A stretch of DNA of 64,000 bases from Gammaproteobacteria bacterium. GTDB lineage: Bacteria; Pseudomonadota; Gammaproteobacteria; UBA4575. The stretch covers positions 62,001 to 126,000 of the forward strand of contig JANQOB010000002.1 of assembly GCA_028279275.1 (NCBI GenBank), given 5' to 3'. The translations under genes were made by a program, and so were the position numbers. The notes below the pieces were generated by a model. The model saw only the letters and a list, made by a program, of their open reading frames with translations. It ran no database searches and was not told where the DNA came from. Below, piece after piece: positions 35,102 to 43,749 of this stretch (positions are counted from its first letter, which is position 1; the number at the start of each line of letters is the position of its first letter).

Positions 35102-36154
35102 ATGAAATCACAAATAAAAATTAATCAGCCATACTCTAAAGCAGATATATCGCCATTAATATTTTCATATCTTGATGAAGCTGAAAATGGCTGGGCAATA
35201 GGAACATTTGGAGCAATTGGGGAATTTATTCGTGATAAAAATGAAAAAGTAATTTCTAACACATCCTCTGATGGAACTGAATATTATACTTCTCGTGGTG
35301 GGATACGGATAAATCATGTACCTGAATCAATAAAAGTTTTACCTTACGAAAATTTAAGCTCGAACTCTCGTAGTTGGTCACACGGTATAGCATTTTGCTT
35401 GCCTCATGAAGAGGCATCAATCAATTGTGACAATAGTGGGTTGAAAGAATATGGGCCAGATGAAAATGCTATCCGTGTGAGTGACTCTGAAGGTGTCTTG
35501 TTTGACATGGGGATTGGGGCTCCTCACATCAAAGTTTGTATTCGCACCACTGATAATGAGTTGATTGAACAATTACGAAATGCAGAAGGTAGTAACATAC
35601 TTGAAAAAGGTAATAGTGCGATGCATGCAATTGTCAAATCTAGCCCGCATCGTGTTTTTATTTCTAAATTAGGTCGTATCGAAGTTTATCAATCGATTCC
35701 GAGCGCTAATGGGGAATCACCAGAAGGTCCACACACTCATGTGTTGCCAAAGTTAATAAAATCGGGGCGCACTCATGCAGCTACCATTCCAATTCCCGAT
35801 GGGTATGTGCCTTGCTTAAGTCTTTTCCCGAATCACCCATTAATGGATTCTTTGGGCAAAGAACGGAAATTTATTCCAGAAGCACACGAATCATTTCAAA
35901 ACATCTTAACTAGTTATGGTGATCAGGACTATGTTGATGAAAAAAAGCGAATAACAGAAGCTGTATTAAATCATAGTGACCCTGAAGTGTTTAAGTTGTC
36001 TAACAAGCGAGAAGTGCGTGTGGGTGCACGCATTGCACTACGACAATTAATGCAAACTCATCCTGAAATTAGTGAGCTGAAAATTTGGAAAGAGAAATTT
36101 GATCACACCTCTTCTAAACATAGAGAGAATCAGGAGGTAATGTCGACTCACTAA
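35102..36154 (+). CDS. Conserved unknown protein (possibly DUF6925 family)
   Basis: The frame opens with TTG at 35075, but the ATG at 35102 is preferred (MKSQIKINQPYSKAD), giving 350 residues. It is soluble, without a signal peptide, and has conserved-looking His and Cys residues (WSHGIAFCLPHEE, GAPHIKVC, GPHTHVLPKL) that could form a metal site. I recall this type as DUF6925 but cannot verify it. It lies between the CWC gene and the TonB receptor in the Zur-like operon, which suggests a cytoplasmic role in metal use. Confidence 0.7.
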   Translation: MKSQIKINQPYSKADISPLIFSYLDEAENGWAIGTFGAIGEFIRDKNEKVISNTSSDGTEYYTSRGGIRINHVPESIKVLPYENLSSNSRSWSHGIAFCLPHEEASINCDNSGLKEYGPDENAIRVSDSEGVLFDMGIGAPHIKVCIRTTDNELIEQLRNAEGSNILEKGNSAMHAIVKSSPHRVFISKLGRIEVYQSIPSANGESPEGPHTHVLPKLIKSGRTHAATIPIPDGYVPCLSLFPNHPLMDSLGKERKFIPEAHESFQNILTSYGDQDYVDEKKRITEAVLNHSDPEVFKLSNKREVRVGARIALRQLMQTHPEISELKIWKEKFDHTSSKHRENQEVMSTH

Positions 36155-36223
36155 ATAAGCGCTATACATTATATATATTACAAAACAGGAAAAAATAATA
36201 AGAATGAATACAAGGAGTAGAAA

Positions 36224-38197
36224 TTGGAAACTGCTACATTTAGAAGAACATTAGTTTGTAAAAAATTCGTTGAGGCTTACTTAAACAAAGCGGTAATTAG
36301 TAATAATAGAAGCTTTGCTTTAAAGCTTATTCTACTGCTAGTTTTCATAGCCCCGCCAATAACGGCCAATGCAGAAATTGTGGTTACGGGTTCTCGCGTT
36401 CCTGTTCCTGCTAAAGAGTTAGGAAGCGCGGTGACGGTTATAGATGCGGAGCAGCTAGAACAGCGTCAAGTTCGAGTGCTATCAGATGTGTTGCGTGACG
36501 TGCCGGGGATCGCGGTAAGTAGAACGGGGCCAACAGGTTCATTTACTCAACTACGTTTACGGGGTGCAGAGGGAAACCAAACGCTGGTGATGATCGATGG
36601 TTTTGAGATCAATAACCCATCTGGTGGTTCAGAATATGATTTTGCTAATGCACTCAACGCTGAAATCGAACGAATCGAAGTTGTGCGGGGACCGCAAAGT
36701 GCTCTATTTGGCAGTGATGCAATCGGTGGTGTGATTAATATTATTACTAAAAAAGCAGACCCAGGTTTTTCTCTTAAAGCTCGTGCAGATACAGGTCGAT
36801 TTGATACCAATGATGGTGTGTTGTCATTCGGTTATGGAGGAGAAAAATTCAACATTACCGGTGTAATTAATCGTCATGAGACAGATGGAATATCAGTAGC
36901 GGATAAAGACAATGGAAATATCGAAGATGATGATTATGAAAATACCTCAAGTCGAATCAAAGCCAGCTTTACGCCATTTGATAATCTTGAGTTAGAAGCA
37001 ATTGTCATGGATGTTGACAGTGAACGAGAAGGGGATGCTTCTGTACCAGTTGTGGGAGCAGGTGATAGCGAGGATGAATCTGAAACAGATCAAAAATATT
37101 ATTTTACAAAAGCACAATTAAGTTTATTCGATGGCAAGTGGGAAAATATTCTACGTTGGAGCAAAATTGAAAATTTTACTGATTTCATTAATGGTGCTGG
37201 CGTGACCACATTTACTTCTGATGGGACAAAGAGAAAAGTTGATTTCCAATCAAACTTATATTTTTCAATCCCAGGGATAGACTTTGCACAAAACACATTA
37301 TCGGTGGGTTATGAGCGAGAGAAAGAAGAGGCAGATTATCCAACTCTTAACTTAGATTTAGATGTCACCAATCGAAGCCGTTTTGCGGAATATCGAGTAG
37401 GATTATGGGACCAGCTGTTTTTATCCCTTTCGGGGCGCTGGGATGATAACGATATATTTAGAAATGCCAGGACATGGCGTGCAACCGCTGCCTATTTAGT
37501 TGAAGCGACAAATACCAGATTTCACGCGAGTAAGGGCAAGGCGGTAAAAAATCCTACTTTTTTTGAGTTGTTTGGATTCACACCTACGTTTACCGGAAAT
37601 CCCAATTTATCTACGGAGGAGGGCAGAGGATGGGATGCTGGTATTGAACAGACTTTTTTAGATGGCAAAGTAGTTTTCGATGTAACGTATTTTGAAAATG
37701 ATATACGAGATTTAATAACTGGTTCAGGCATGACTTCGGTCAACTTGCCAGGCACTAGCGAAATTGAAGGACTAGAAGTTTCGGCATCTGTAACTCCAAT
37801 TCCCAATTTAAATTTTACTGCTGCATATACCTATACGGATGCAGAAAATAGTATGGGTGATGAATTAGTGCGTCGCGCTAAAGATATTGCAAGTTTAAGT
37901 GCCAACTATAATTTCAGTTTATTTGGTCGCGATACTAATTTCAACACGGTAATTCGTTATAACGGCAAACAAGATGACACTCAATTTAATCCATTTCCAG
38001 CTCCGTCGAACACAGTAAGGTTGGATGATTTCACCTTAGTCAATATCGGCATCTCACACAATGTGGCCAAGGGAATTGCGATTACCGGACGCGTCGAAAA
38101 TTTATTAGATGATAACTATCAGGAAGTGCTTGGATTTGGAACTCCGGGAAGAGCTGCTTTTGTTGGTTTAGATGTCAAATTAGATGATCTTTTGTAA
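36224..38197 (+). CDS. TonB-dependent outer-membrane receptor, BtuB/ZrmA-like
   Basis: A 657-residue receptor. A long N-terminal leader with a hydrophobic core (FALKLILLLVFIAPPITANA) is followed by a TonB box (EIVVTGSRVP), a plug domain (about 65-170, with LRLRGAEGNQTLVMIDGFEI) and a 22-strand barrel ending in VGLDVKLDDLL. The BtuB type is clear, but the ligand may be cobalamin or a metal chelate. P. aeruginosa has the Zur-controlled zrmABCD operon with a similar receptor plus a BtuFCD-like ABC importer for a metallophore. TTG start with AAGGAG 7 bases upstream. The ABC genes follow directly. Confidence 0.88.
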   Translation: METATFRRTLVCKKFVEAYLNKAVISNNRSFALKLILLLVFIAPPITANAEIVVTGSRVPVPAKELGSAVTVIDAEQLEQRQVRVLSDVLRDVPGIAVSRTGPTGSFTQLRLRGAEGNQTLVMIDGFEINNPSGGSEYDFANALNAEIERIEVVRGPQSALFGSDAIGGVINIITKKADPGFSLKARADTGRFDTNDGVLSFGYGGEKFNITGVINRHETDGISVADKDNGNIEDDDYENTSSRIKASFTPFDNLELEAIVMDVDSEREGDASVPVVGAGDSEDESETDQKYYFTKAQLSLFDGKWENILRWSKIENFTDFINGAGVTTFTSDGTKRKVDFQSNLYFSIPGIDFAQNTLSVGYEREKEEADYPTLNLDLDVTNRSRFAEYRVGLWDQLFLSLSGRWDDNDIFRNARTWRATAAYLVEATNTRFHASKGKAVKNPTFFELFGFTPTFTGNPNLSTEEGRGWDAGIEQTFLDGKVVFDVTYFENDIRDLITGSGMTSVNLPGTSEIEGLEVSASVTPIPNLNFTAAYTYTDAENSMGDELVRRAKDIASLSANYNFSLFGRDTNFNTVIRYNGKQDDTQFNPFPAPSNTVRLDDFTLVNIGISHNVAKGIAITGRVENLLDDNYQEVLGFGTPGRAAFVGLDVKLDDLL

Positions 38198-39071
38198 GTC
38201 TTTGATGGGAATCTTGAGGTTAATTTTACTTTTTTTTATAGCTTTAAGTATATGTCTGCAAGTCGCTGCAGCCAAACCTGAAAAAATTGTTTCGATGAAT
38301 CTCTGCACTGACCAGTTGGTCATGCTGTTGGCTGATCGTGAAAATATTGCATCGATTAGCTATCTTGCTGCAGAGCCTTCTGCATCCACAATAGTGGATG
38401 ATATTAATGGTATGCATCTAAATCACGGTTTGGCAGAGGAAATCTTACAGCTTTCTCCTGATTTGGTTTTTGCCAGTGAATTTACTACCAAAATTACAAC
38501 TGGTTTACTTAAACAACTTGGGTATCGAGTTGAACTTCTTCCAATTCCAAACAGTATAGATGATGTAATTTCAAATATACGTTTCATGGCAGAGGTTCTG
38601 GAAGAAACTGAGCGTGGAGAAGAAGTTATTGCATCCATGATTGCCAGACTGGATGCTGTGAAACAAAAAACACAATATCAAAAAAAACCAGTTGCGGCTT
38701 TATATTGGGCAAATAGTTATACCTCTGGTAAAGGTACGCTTGCTAGCTCTCTTGTTAGTGCAGCGGGTTATATTAACTTGGGTTCAAAGCTAGGTTTACA
38801 GAATACCGTAAAGTTACCTTTGGAGACCTTAGTATCTAGTAGCGCAGATATTTTAGTAATTGGAAGCCGACATGACATTACGCCGGCTTTGGCTAACGAA
38901 ATGTTTCATCATCCAGCATTAAATGTTGCATTTTCTGGTCTTCCTATTGTTGATATCCCTCATCGCTTATGGATTTGTGGAACACCTAAAATCGCTGAGG
39001 TTGTCGAAAAGTTACAGTCTGCTTATGGAGCAGCATTAGATAATCAAGCTAGGAGAGGAAGTGGCGAATAG
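38184..39071 (+). CDS. Periplasmic binding protein, BtuF/ZrmC-like
   Basis: A 295-residue type-III (helical-backbone) binding protein with a signal peptide ending near VAAA. The mature part starts with the family motif KPEKIVSMNLCTDQLVMLLA and has EILQLSPDLVFASEF. BtuF homologues bind cobalamin or metal chelates. The start at 38184 overlaps the receptor gene by 14 bases; the ATG at 38205 also gives a good signal peptide. The next gene overlaps by 11 bases. Confidence 0.85.
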   Translation: MIFCKSLMGILRLILLFFIALSICLQVAAAKPEKIVSMNLCTDQLVMLLADRENIASISYLAAEPSASTIVDDINGMHLNHGLAEEILQLSPDLVFASEFTTKITTGLLKQLGYRVELLPIPNSIDDVISNIRFMAEVLEETERGEEVIASMIARLDAVKQKTQYQKKPVAALYWANSYTSGKGTLASSLVSAAGYINLGSKLGLQNTVKLPLETLVSSSADILVIGSRHDITPALANEMFHHPALNVAFSGLPIVDIPHRLWICGTPKIAEVVEKLQSAYGAALDNQARRGSGE

Positions 39072-40092
39072 TTTGGTACTACAAAATGTTAATCAAGAGT
39101 TCATTCGAACCAATTTGGTTACTTTAATACTTGCGCTGCTAACTTTAGTAGCGTTTGTTGCATCATTGTTGATTGGTCCTGCAGCTATTGGATTGGAACA
39201 TACGATAAGCTCTTTATTTAGTGACCGAGCAGATACAACAGCCTTAATTATTAATGAAGTTCGTCTGCCAAGAGCGCTGCTTGCTGTATTGATTGGTGCA
39301 ACTCTTGGTTTATCTGGTGCAGCTCTGCAAGGTTTTTTACGAAATCCTCTTGCTGAACCAGGATTGATAGGTGTCTCTGCATCAGCCGCACTGGGGGCGG
39401 TGTTAACACTATATACTGGAATTTCTGCTTTGTTTGTTTTGGCATTACCATTTGGTGGGATACTTGGTGCTTGTATAGGTGTAATTACCATTACCTTATT
39501 AGCTGGAAGAAATGGAAGTTCCATCACGCTAATACTTGCAGGTATAGCAGTTACTAGTTTTGCCAGTGCGTTGACTGCATTGGTTCTCAATTTGGCGCCC
39601 AATCCTTTTGCTGTTACAGAAATAGTATTTTGGATGATGGGCTCTTTGTCTGATCGTAGTATGACCCACGTATGGCTAGCTGCACCATTTATGATTCTAG
39701 GATGGATTTTATTACTTGGTTTAGGTCGCCCACTCGATGCACTTACTTTAGGTGAAGAGACTGCTCAGACTTTGGGATTTAATATCACACGGGTGCGTCA
39801 TCAAGTTGTTTTTGGAACTGCTTTATGTGTAGGTGCAGCAACATCGGTTGCCGGAATGATCGGATTTGTTGGTTTAGTAGTCCCGCATCTGCTACGTCCA
39901 TTAGTTAATCATCGTCCGAGTCATCTTTTAGTTGCAAGTGCGTTCGGAGGTGCAATATTAACACTTGCAGCTGATATTGTCGTACGACTTATATCAACAA
40001 ATGTTGAGTTAAAACTTGGTGTTGTAACTGCATTAGTTGGCGCACCATTTTTTCTTATGTTGATAATGCAATCCAGGAGACAAATTTTTTAG
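39061..40092 (+). CDS. ABC importer permease, BtuC/FecCD-like
   Basis: A 343-residue inner-membrane permease of the FecCD/BtuC family with about nine to ten membrane segments. Markers are RLPRALLAVLIGATLGLSGA near residue 65, the GFLRNPLAEPGLIGVSASAA block and VGLVVPHLLRPLVNHRPSHL near 275. GTG start, overlapping the binding-protein gene by 11 bases. Confidence 0.92.
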   Translation: MANSLVLQNVNQEFIRTNLVTLILALLTLVAFVASLLIGPAAIGLEHTISSLFSDRADTTALIINEVRLPRALLAVLIGATLGLSGAALQGFLRNPLAEPGLIGVSASAALGAVLTLYTGISALFVLALPFGGILGACIGVITITLLAGRNGSSITLILAGIAVTSFASALTALVLNLAPNPFAVTEIVFWMMGSLSDRSMTHVWLAAPFMILGWILLLGLGRPLDALTLGEETAQTLGFNITRVRHQVVFGTALCVGAATSVAGMIGFVGLVVPHLLRPLVNHRPSHLLVASAFGGAILTLAADIVVRLISTNVELKLGVVTALVGAPFFLMLIMQSRRQIF

Positions 40093-40116
40093 ACAACCAT
40101 ATTAAGAATTATAACG

Positions 40117-40902
40117 ATGACTGTATTAAGTGCACAAAACGTAAGTGTTCAATTACAAAATAAAAATATATTGAACAATATTGATTTACTAATCGAGCCG
40201 GGTGAGTTAATTGGGCTCATTGGTCCGAATGGTGCAGGTAAATCAACATTATTAAGATCACTTGCCGGGCTCATATCAGTTAATTCTGGTGAAGTATTAC
40301 TTGACAATCGCCCTATTCAAAATATCGATCGAAGAGAAATAGCAAAAGTTGTTTCATATCTACCGCAATCAGGCCAAAGTCATTGGTCTATTACCGTTAA
40401 AACATTTGTATCACTTGGAAGATTGCCTCATCGTGGACCGTGGAGTGGACTTTCTATAACTGATGAAAATTCTATTAACCGTGCAATGGAAACAATGGAT
40501 GTTGCACAGTTTTCTAACAGAAGAACAACTGAACTCTCGGGAGGCGAATTCTCACGCGTCATGCTTGCACGTGTATGGGCTGGAGAGCCACAAGTGCTAT
40601 TGGCAGATGAACCTGTTTCTGATTTAGATCCTTATCATATGCTTGAAGTTATGGAGCATCTTAAAAGGTTAGCAACACAAGGTGCCGCTGTGGTGGTAGT
40701 GCTTCATGATCTTACACTTGCAGCTCGATTTTGTTCGCATTTAGTTCTGCTTAGTGAGGGCTTTGTTGTTAAAAAAGGAACACCCAGCGAAGTTCTGACA
40801 ACAGATCATCTGGCTGATGTCTACAACATTAATGTAATTTCAGGTGATCAAGTAGGTCTGCCCTATATCATTCCTTGGGAACGACTCGATCAAAGAGTTT
40901 AA
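40117..40902 (+). CDS. ABC importer ATPase, BtuD/FecE-like
   Basis: A 261-residue ATPase with Walker A GPNGAGKST (about 36-44), signature LSGGEFSRVMLARVWAG and Walker B VLLADEPVSDLDP. It completes the receptor-binding protein-permease-ATPase set for uptake of a cobalamin- or metal-chelate-type ligand. It lies 24 bases after the permease and 4 bases before the TonB gene. Confidence 0.92.
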   Translation: MTVLSAQNVSVQLQNKNILNNIDLLIEPGELIGLIGPNGAGKSTLLRSLAGLISVNSGEVLLDNRPIQNIDRREIAKVVSYLPQSGQSHWSITVKTFVSLGRLPHRGPWSGLSITDENSINRAMETMDVAQFSNRRTTELSGGEFSRVMLARVWAGEPQVLLADEPVSDLDPYHMLEVMEHLKRLATQGAAVVVVLHDLTLAARFCSHLVLLSEGFVVKKGTPSEVLTTDHLADVYNINVISGDQVGLPYIIPWERLDQRV

Positions 40903-40906
40903 GTAG

Positions 40907-41833
40907 ATGTCTATAGAATCTAAAAATTTAGTAAATATTAATGAAATTATTTTGTATGAGGAATCTACAAATTATACATTACAATTTATAGCTATCGCAT
41001 TTACGCTATCGTTTATCGCTCATTCAGCGTTTGCAATGTTATTAAATAACTTTCAAGAAATTAGCCCAAAAGAGCTATCAGAGCAATTTCTAAGTGTAGA
41101 GCTTGTGAGTGCTGCTAAATCTGATGGTCAAAAATCTGAAAAAGCTAATCAAAACATCCAGGAAATAAAAACTAGTCATAAGTCATCACAAGCTAGTACA
41201 TCAGAAATAGAAAATAAAATACAACAAAATGCAGTTGCTAACGCTGAGGTTGCAAAGCAAAGTAAAAATTTAGAAATTCCTATAGATAACCAATCAAATG
41301 AGAAGAGCAAAAATGAAGAATTTTCTTCAAAGTATAATAAAACGATAGCACTAAACAGTTCTAGATATAAAGTAGCGAGTGTCAACAATACTGCTAAATC
41401 ACAATCTTCTCAAAATGGAAGCGAGTCTGGAAAAAAGATAAACGAAACAGAACAGCATATAGATAGTTCATTAACATTGGAGAAAAATTTAAATCACCAC
41501 CAGAAGGAAATAAAAACAGCTGTATACAAAAGCACCAATTATGGTATTGGAAATTCAATTGCTGAAGCAGTAAGTAATAATCCTAAACCAAAATATCCAT
41601 ATATAGCACGAAGAAGAGGATTAGAAGGTGAGTTAATCCTTAATGTAGAGGTCTTGCCCAGTGGGTACTCTGGAGAAATTAATATTTATAAAAGTAGTGG
41701 ACATCGAATACTAGATAAAGCAGCAGTTACAGCTGTTAAAAAGTGGAAGTTTATATCGGCAAAAAATAACGGCATAAATATAAACTCAACAATTGAAATA
41801 CCTGTACGCTTTGTTTTAAACGATTATGAATAA
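40907..41833 (+). CDS. TonB-family energy transducer
   Basis: A 308-residue protein with one N-terminal membrane segment (about 25-50, FIAIAFTLSFIAHSAFAMLL), a long Ser/Asn/Lys-rich periplasmic spacer, and a C-terminal TonB domain (about 220-305: PKPKYPYIARRRGLEGELIL, then DKAAVTAVKKWKF). It passes inner-membrane energy to outer-membrane receptors. The spacer is polar and low-complexity rather than proline-rich, unlike most TonB proteins and unlike the second TonB at 49219. No ExbB/ExbD is adjacent, so it would use the pair at 47.6-49.2 kb or one elsewhere. Confidence 0.85.
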   Translation: MSIESKNLVNINEIILYEESTNYTLQFIAIAFTLSFIAHSAFAMLLNNFQEISPKELSEQFLSVELVSAAKSDGQKSEKANQNIQEIKTSHKSSQASTSEIENKIQQNAVANAEVAKQSKNLEIPIDNQSNEKSKNEEFSSKYNKTIALNSSRYKVASVNNTAKSQSSQNGSESGKKINETEQHIDSSLTLEKNLNHHQKEIKTAVYKSTNYGIGNSIAEAVSNNPKPKYPYIARRRGLEGELILNVEVLPSGYSGEINIYKSSGHRILDKAAVTAVKKWKFISAKNNGININSTIEIPVRFVLNDYE

Positions 41834-41865
41834 TTATTTTATTTATATGACTAGGAGTTAATGTT

Positions 41866-42432
41866 ATGAATATTCCAGTAACTACAGAAATTAAAAAAAT
41901 AACGAACCCTAATGGAAAAATTACAGAAGTATTTCCACTCCCGACTGATGAGAAATTTCTTTTTGATCTTCTTAAAGATATTTTTGAAACTTATTGGGAT
42001 AAAATAATTTTTGGCCCTATAATTGATGGTGCTGCTTATGAAATGCGATGCCCTCAAGCACCTACACAAGTTGATCTAACAGGCGGTTATTTGACAATAT
42101 TTTTTGGAGTTACTCATTTTCATATTTGTATAGGCATTAACAGCGGCGGAACGAGAGAGAGTCAACAAAATAGAACTACCCAACGTGCCGAATACTATCG
42201 TGACCTTGATAAAACTGGTGCACCGGTAAGCTGGGGTTTCAGGATGTACTCTGGAGCGGGTGATCAGCAACTTACAATTTTATTTCCTAATCCATTCGTT
42301 TCTGAATGCGATAAGATTTTAGATACACCGGATTGGTCACGACTTTCTGTCTGGAACAAAATACAAAAAAAATATTTTAACAGATCTGAAGATCCCAAAG
42401 ATTTCACGGCAAATGGATTTGCAAATATGTAA
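41866..42432 (+). CDS. Conserved unknown protein (possibly DUF7676 family)
   Basis: A 188-residue soluble protein with the landmarks IIDGAAYEMRCPQAPTQVDL, GVTHFHICIG and DKTGAPVSWGFRMYSGAGDQ. The conserved-looking Cys and His residues could bind metal. I recall it as DUF7676 but cannot verify that, and no function is known to me. An AGGAG site lies 8 bases before the ATG. It is the last gene of the Zur-like operon, which suggests a role in metal-limited cells. Confidence 0.65.
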   Translation: MNIPVTTEIKKITNPNGKITEVFPLPTDEKFLFDLLKDIFETYWDKIIFGPIIDGAAYEMRCPQAPTQVDLTGGYLTIFFGVTHFHICIGINSGGTRESQQNRTTQRAEYYRDLDKTGAPVSWGFRMYSGAGDQQLTILFPNPFVSECDKILDTPDWSRLSVWNKIQKKYFNRSEDPKDFTANGFANM

Positions 42433-42662
42433 CTAAAGTTTAGATATATAAAAAATAAATGATAATTTTCTTTCGGGAATCGCCACATTCAATAATGTAG
42501 AAACAATTATTGACTTATGAGCTTTTGGTAGTTCAAGCGAAACTTTTTCATTTAACCCCTGATAAGCTACAGCCTAGCAATCAGATTGGACGAAGAATAC
42601 TAGTAGTATGTATTGATCAAAAGTTTGCAATTTGATCAGTTTACTTAACGCCAACGAAATAT

Positions 42663-42940
42663 GAGGCTACTTGATAATGGTTTGTTATACGCACTAAAAA
42701 TCTAAATATAAGGATTACCTATATTGCTTAGTAAATGTCGAAGCACAAATTTAGATAAGTTATTGTTTTCTTATATGTAGTTAAGGTTTGACTCAGCAGA
42801 ATATTTTTTTAAACAGGTAAATTTTAACTTTTCATGTAATTAACCAAGCCAAAAAATAGGATTTACCTATATGTCATTAGGCATTTCACTATAGGAATCC
42901 ACTATTCGATTTCACCAGTTCGATAATATATAACTATGAG
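42663..42940. repeat. Duplicated upstream block, copy 2
   Basis: Aligns with 34400-34670; the right end (42857-42939) is best conserved, including TTTACCTATATGTCATT and TATATAACTATGA. It ends 141 bases before the second palindrome, close to the 125 bases in copy 1, so the two upstream regions look like a duplicated promoter unit. Confidence 0.65.
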
Positions 42941-43080
42941 AGTGTTCTAAACGACAACTGAGTTTGAAAAGGAATCTAACCGAGAGGGTGACCAGTGATC
43001 ACCTTTTATGCAAGGGTACTGATAACGGTAACTATGAATTATAAATTAGAGAGTCCATGCATGATTTTAATATTTTCCTT

Positions 43081-43124
43081 GCAGCCATAAAATGTAATGT
43101 TATAACATAACATTTTATGGCTGC
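43081..43124. promoter_or_regulatory. 44-bp palindrome with Zur-like core
   Basis: Outer arms GCAGCCATAAAATG (43081-43094) and CATTTTATGGCTGC (43111-43124) are exact reverse complements. The inner 16 bases continue the symmetry with one mismatched pair. The core ATGTTATAACATAACAT is identical to the one at 34.8 kb. It lies 170 bases before the CbtB start. Both an operator function and, on the transcript, a strong hairpin are possible. Confidence 0.75.
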
Positions 43125-43294
43125 ACTACCAAACCTTTTTAACTTTCTATAAATAGAAATAAGAATAATAAAAAATAAAAATATATTTACAGATTGGGAG
43201 TAAAACTATAAGTGTCAAAGTTGGCATCATTAGTGCATCCAATTTGTCTTGATTAGTAAATATTAACGTTAATAAATTTTAAGGAGAAATAACT

Positions 43295-43489
43295 ATGCAA
43301 AATCAATCAACAACACAAGATGCGGTACAGTTATCGACCCAAACCTCTTCGTTATCAAAACCTTTGCAAATTGCATGCGCGTTATTACTCGGTTGTGTCA
43401 TTTTATATGGTGTAGGATTTGTCAATGCAGCAGTTGTGCATAATGCAGCACACGACATTCGTCACGCACAAGCTTTCCCTTGCCATTAA
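43295..43489 (+). CDS. cbtB: CbtB-type small membrane protein (orphan copy 1)
   Basis: A 64-residue protein with one membrane segment (about 27-48, LQIACALLLGCVILYGVGFV) and the CbtB signature tail HNAAHDIRHAQAFPCH, whose four His and one Cys would bind metal. CbtB is the small subunit of the predicted CbtAB cobalt transporter. No cbtA is adjacent. It is very similar to the copy at 60098 and less so to the one at 50672. The Zur-like palindrome upstream suggests the metal may be zinc as well as, or instead of, cobalt. Confidence 0.88.
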   Translation: MQNQSTTQDAVQLSTQTSSLSKPLQIACALLLGCVILYGVGFVNAAVVHNAAHDIRHAQAFPCH

Positions 43490-43505
43490 AAAATAGCAAG
43501 GGAAA
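43474..43505 (+). terminator. Hairpin overlapping the CbtB stop, possible terminator
   Basis: TTTCCCTTGC (43474-43483) and GCAAGGGAAA (43496-43505) form a perfect 10-bp stem with a 12-base loop that includes the stop codon. AAACTGTTTTT follows. It could end the CbtB transcript or dampen read-through to the receptor gene at 43750. The gap up to 43749 shows nothing else. Confidence 0.5.
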
Positions 43506-43749
43506 AACTGTTTTTAGAATTAATAAAGCTCTTTCAATCTTGCTTGCTTGAGCACTTTTTTAGTGCAACTAATCACTCATTTAGTGCAGCATATGATGTG
43601 TTACTACGTCTGAAAATTCGATTACGAAGTTATTTTTAGTGTAAAAAATATTTCGTTTTCAATAATAAAAATCAAATTTGGATCTTAATAAAATTCCATA
43701 GTAAATGGCTATGGGTCCAATAATAATAAAAACTTGGGAGGAATAGGGA

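Larger units (their letters stand above)
42433..43294. other. Long regulatory region before the orphan CbtB gene
   Basis: An 862-base gap without a supported gene. It holds the duplicated block copy 2 (42663-42940) and the 44-bp palindrome (43081-43124). A ribosome site AAGGAG precedes the CbtB ATG at 43295. No cobalamin-riboswitch motif is visible. The first 230 bases show nothing recognisable. Confidence 0.5.
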
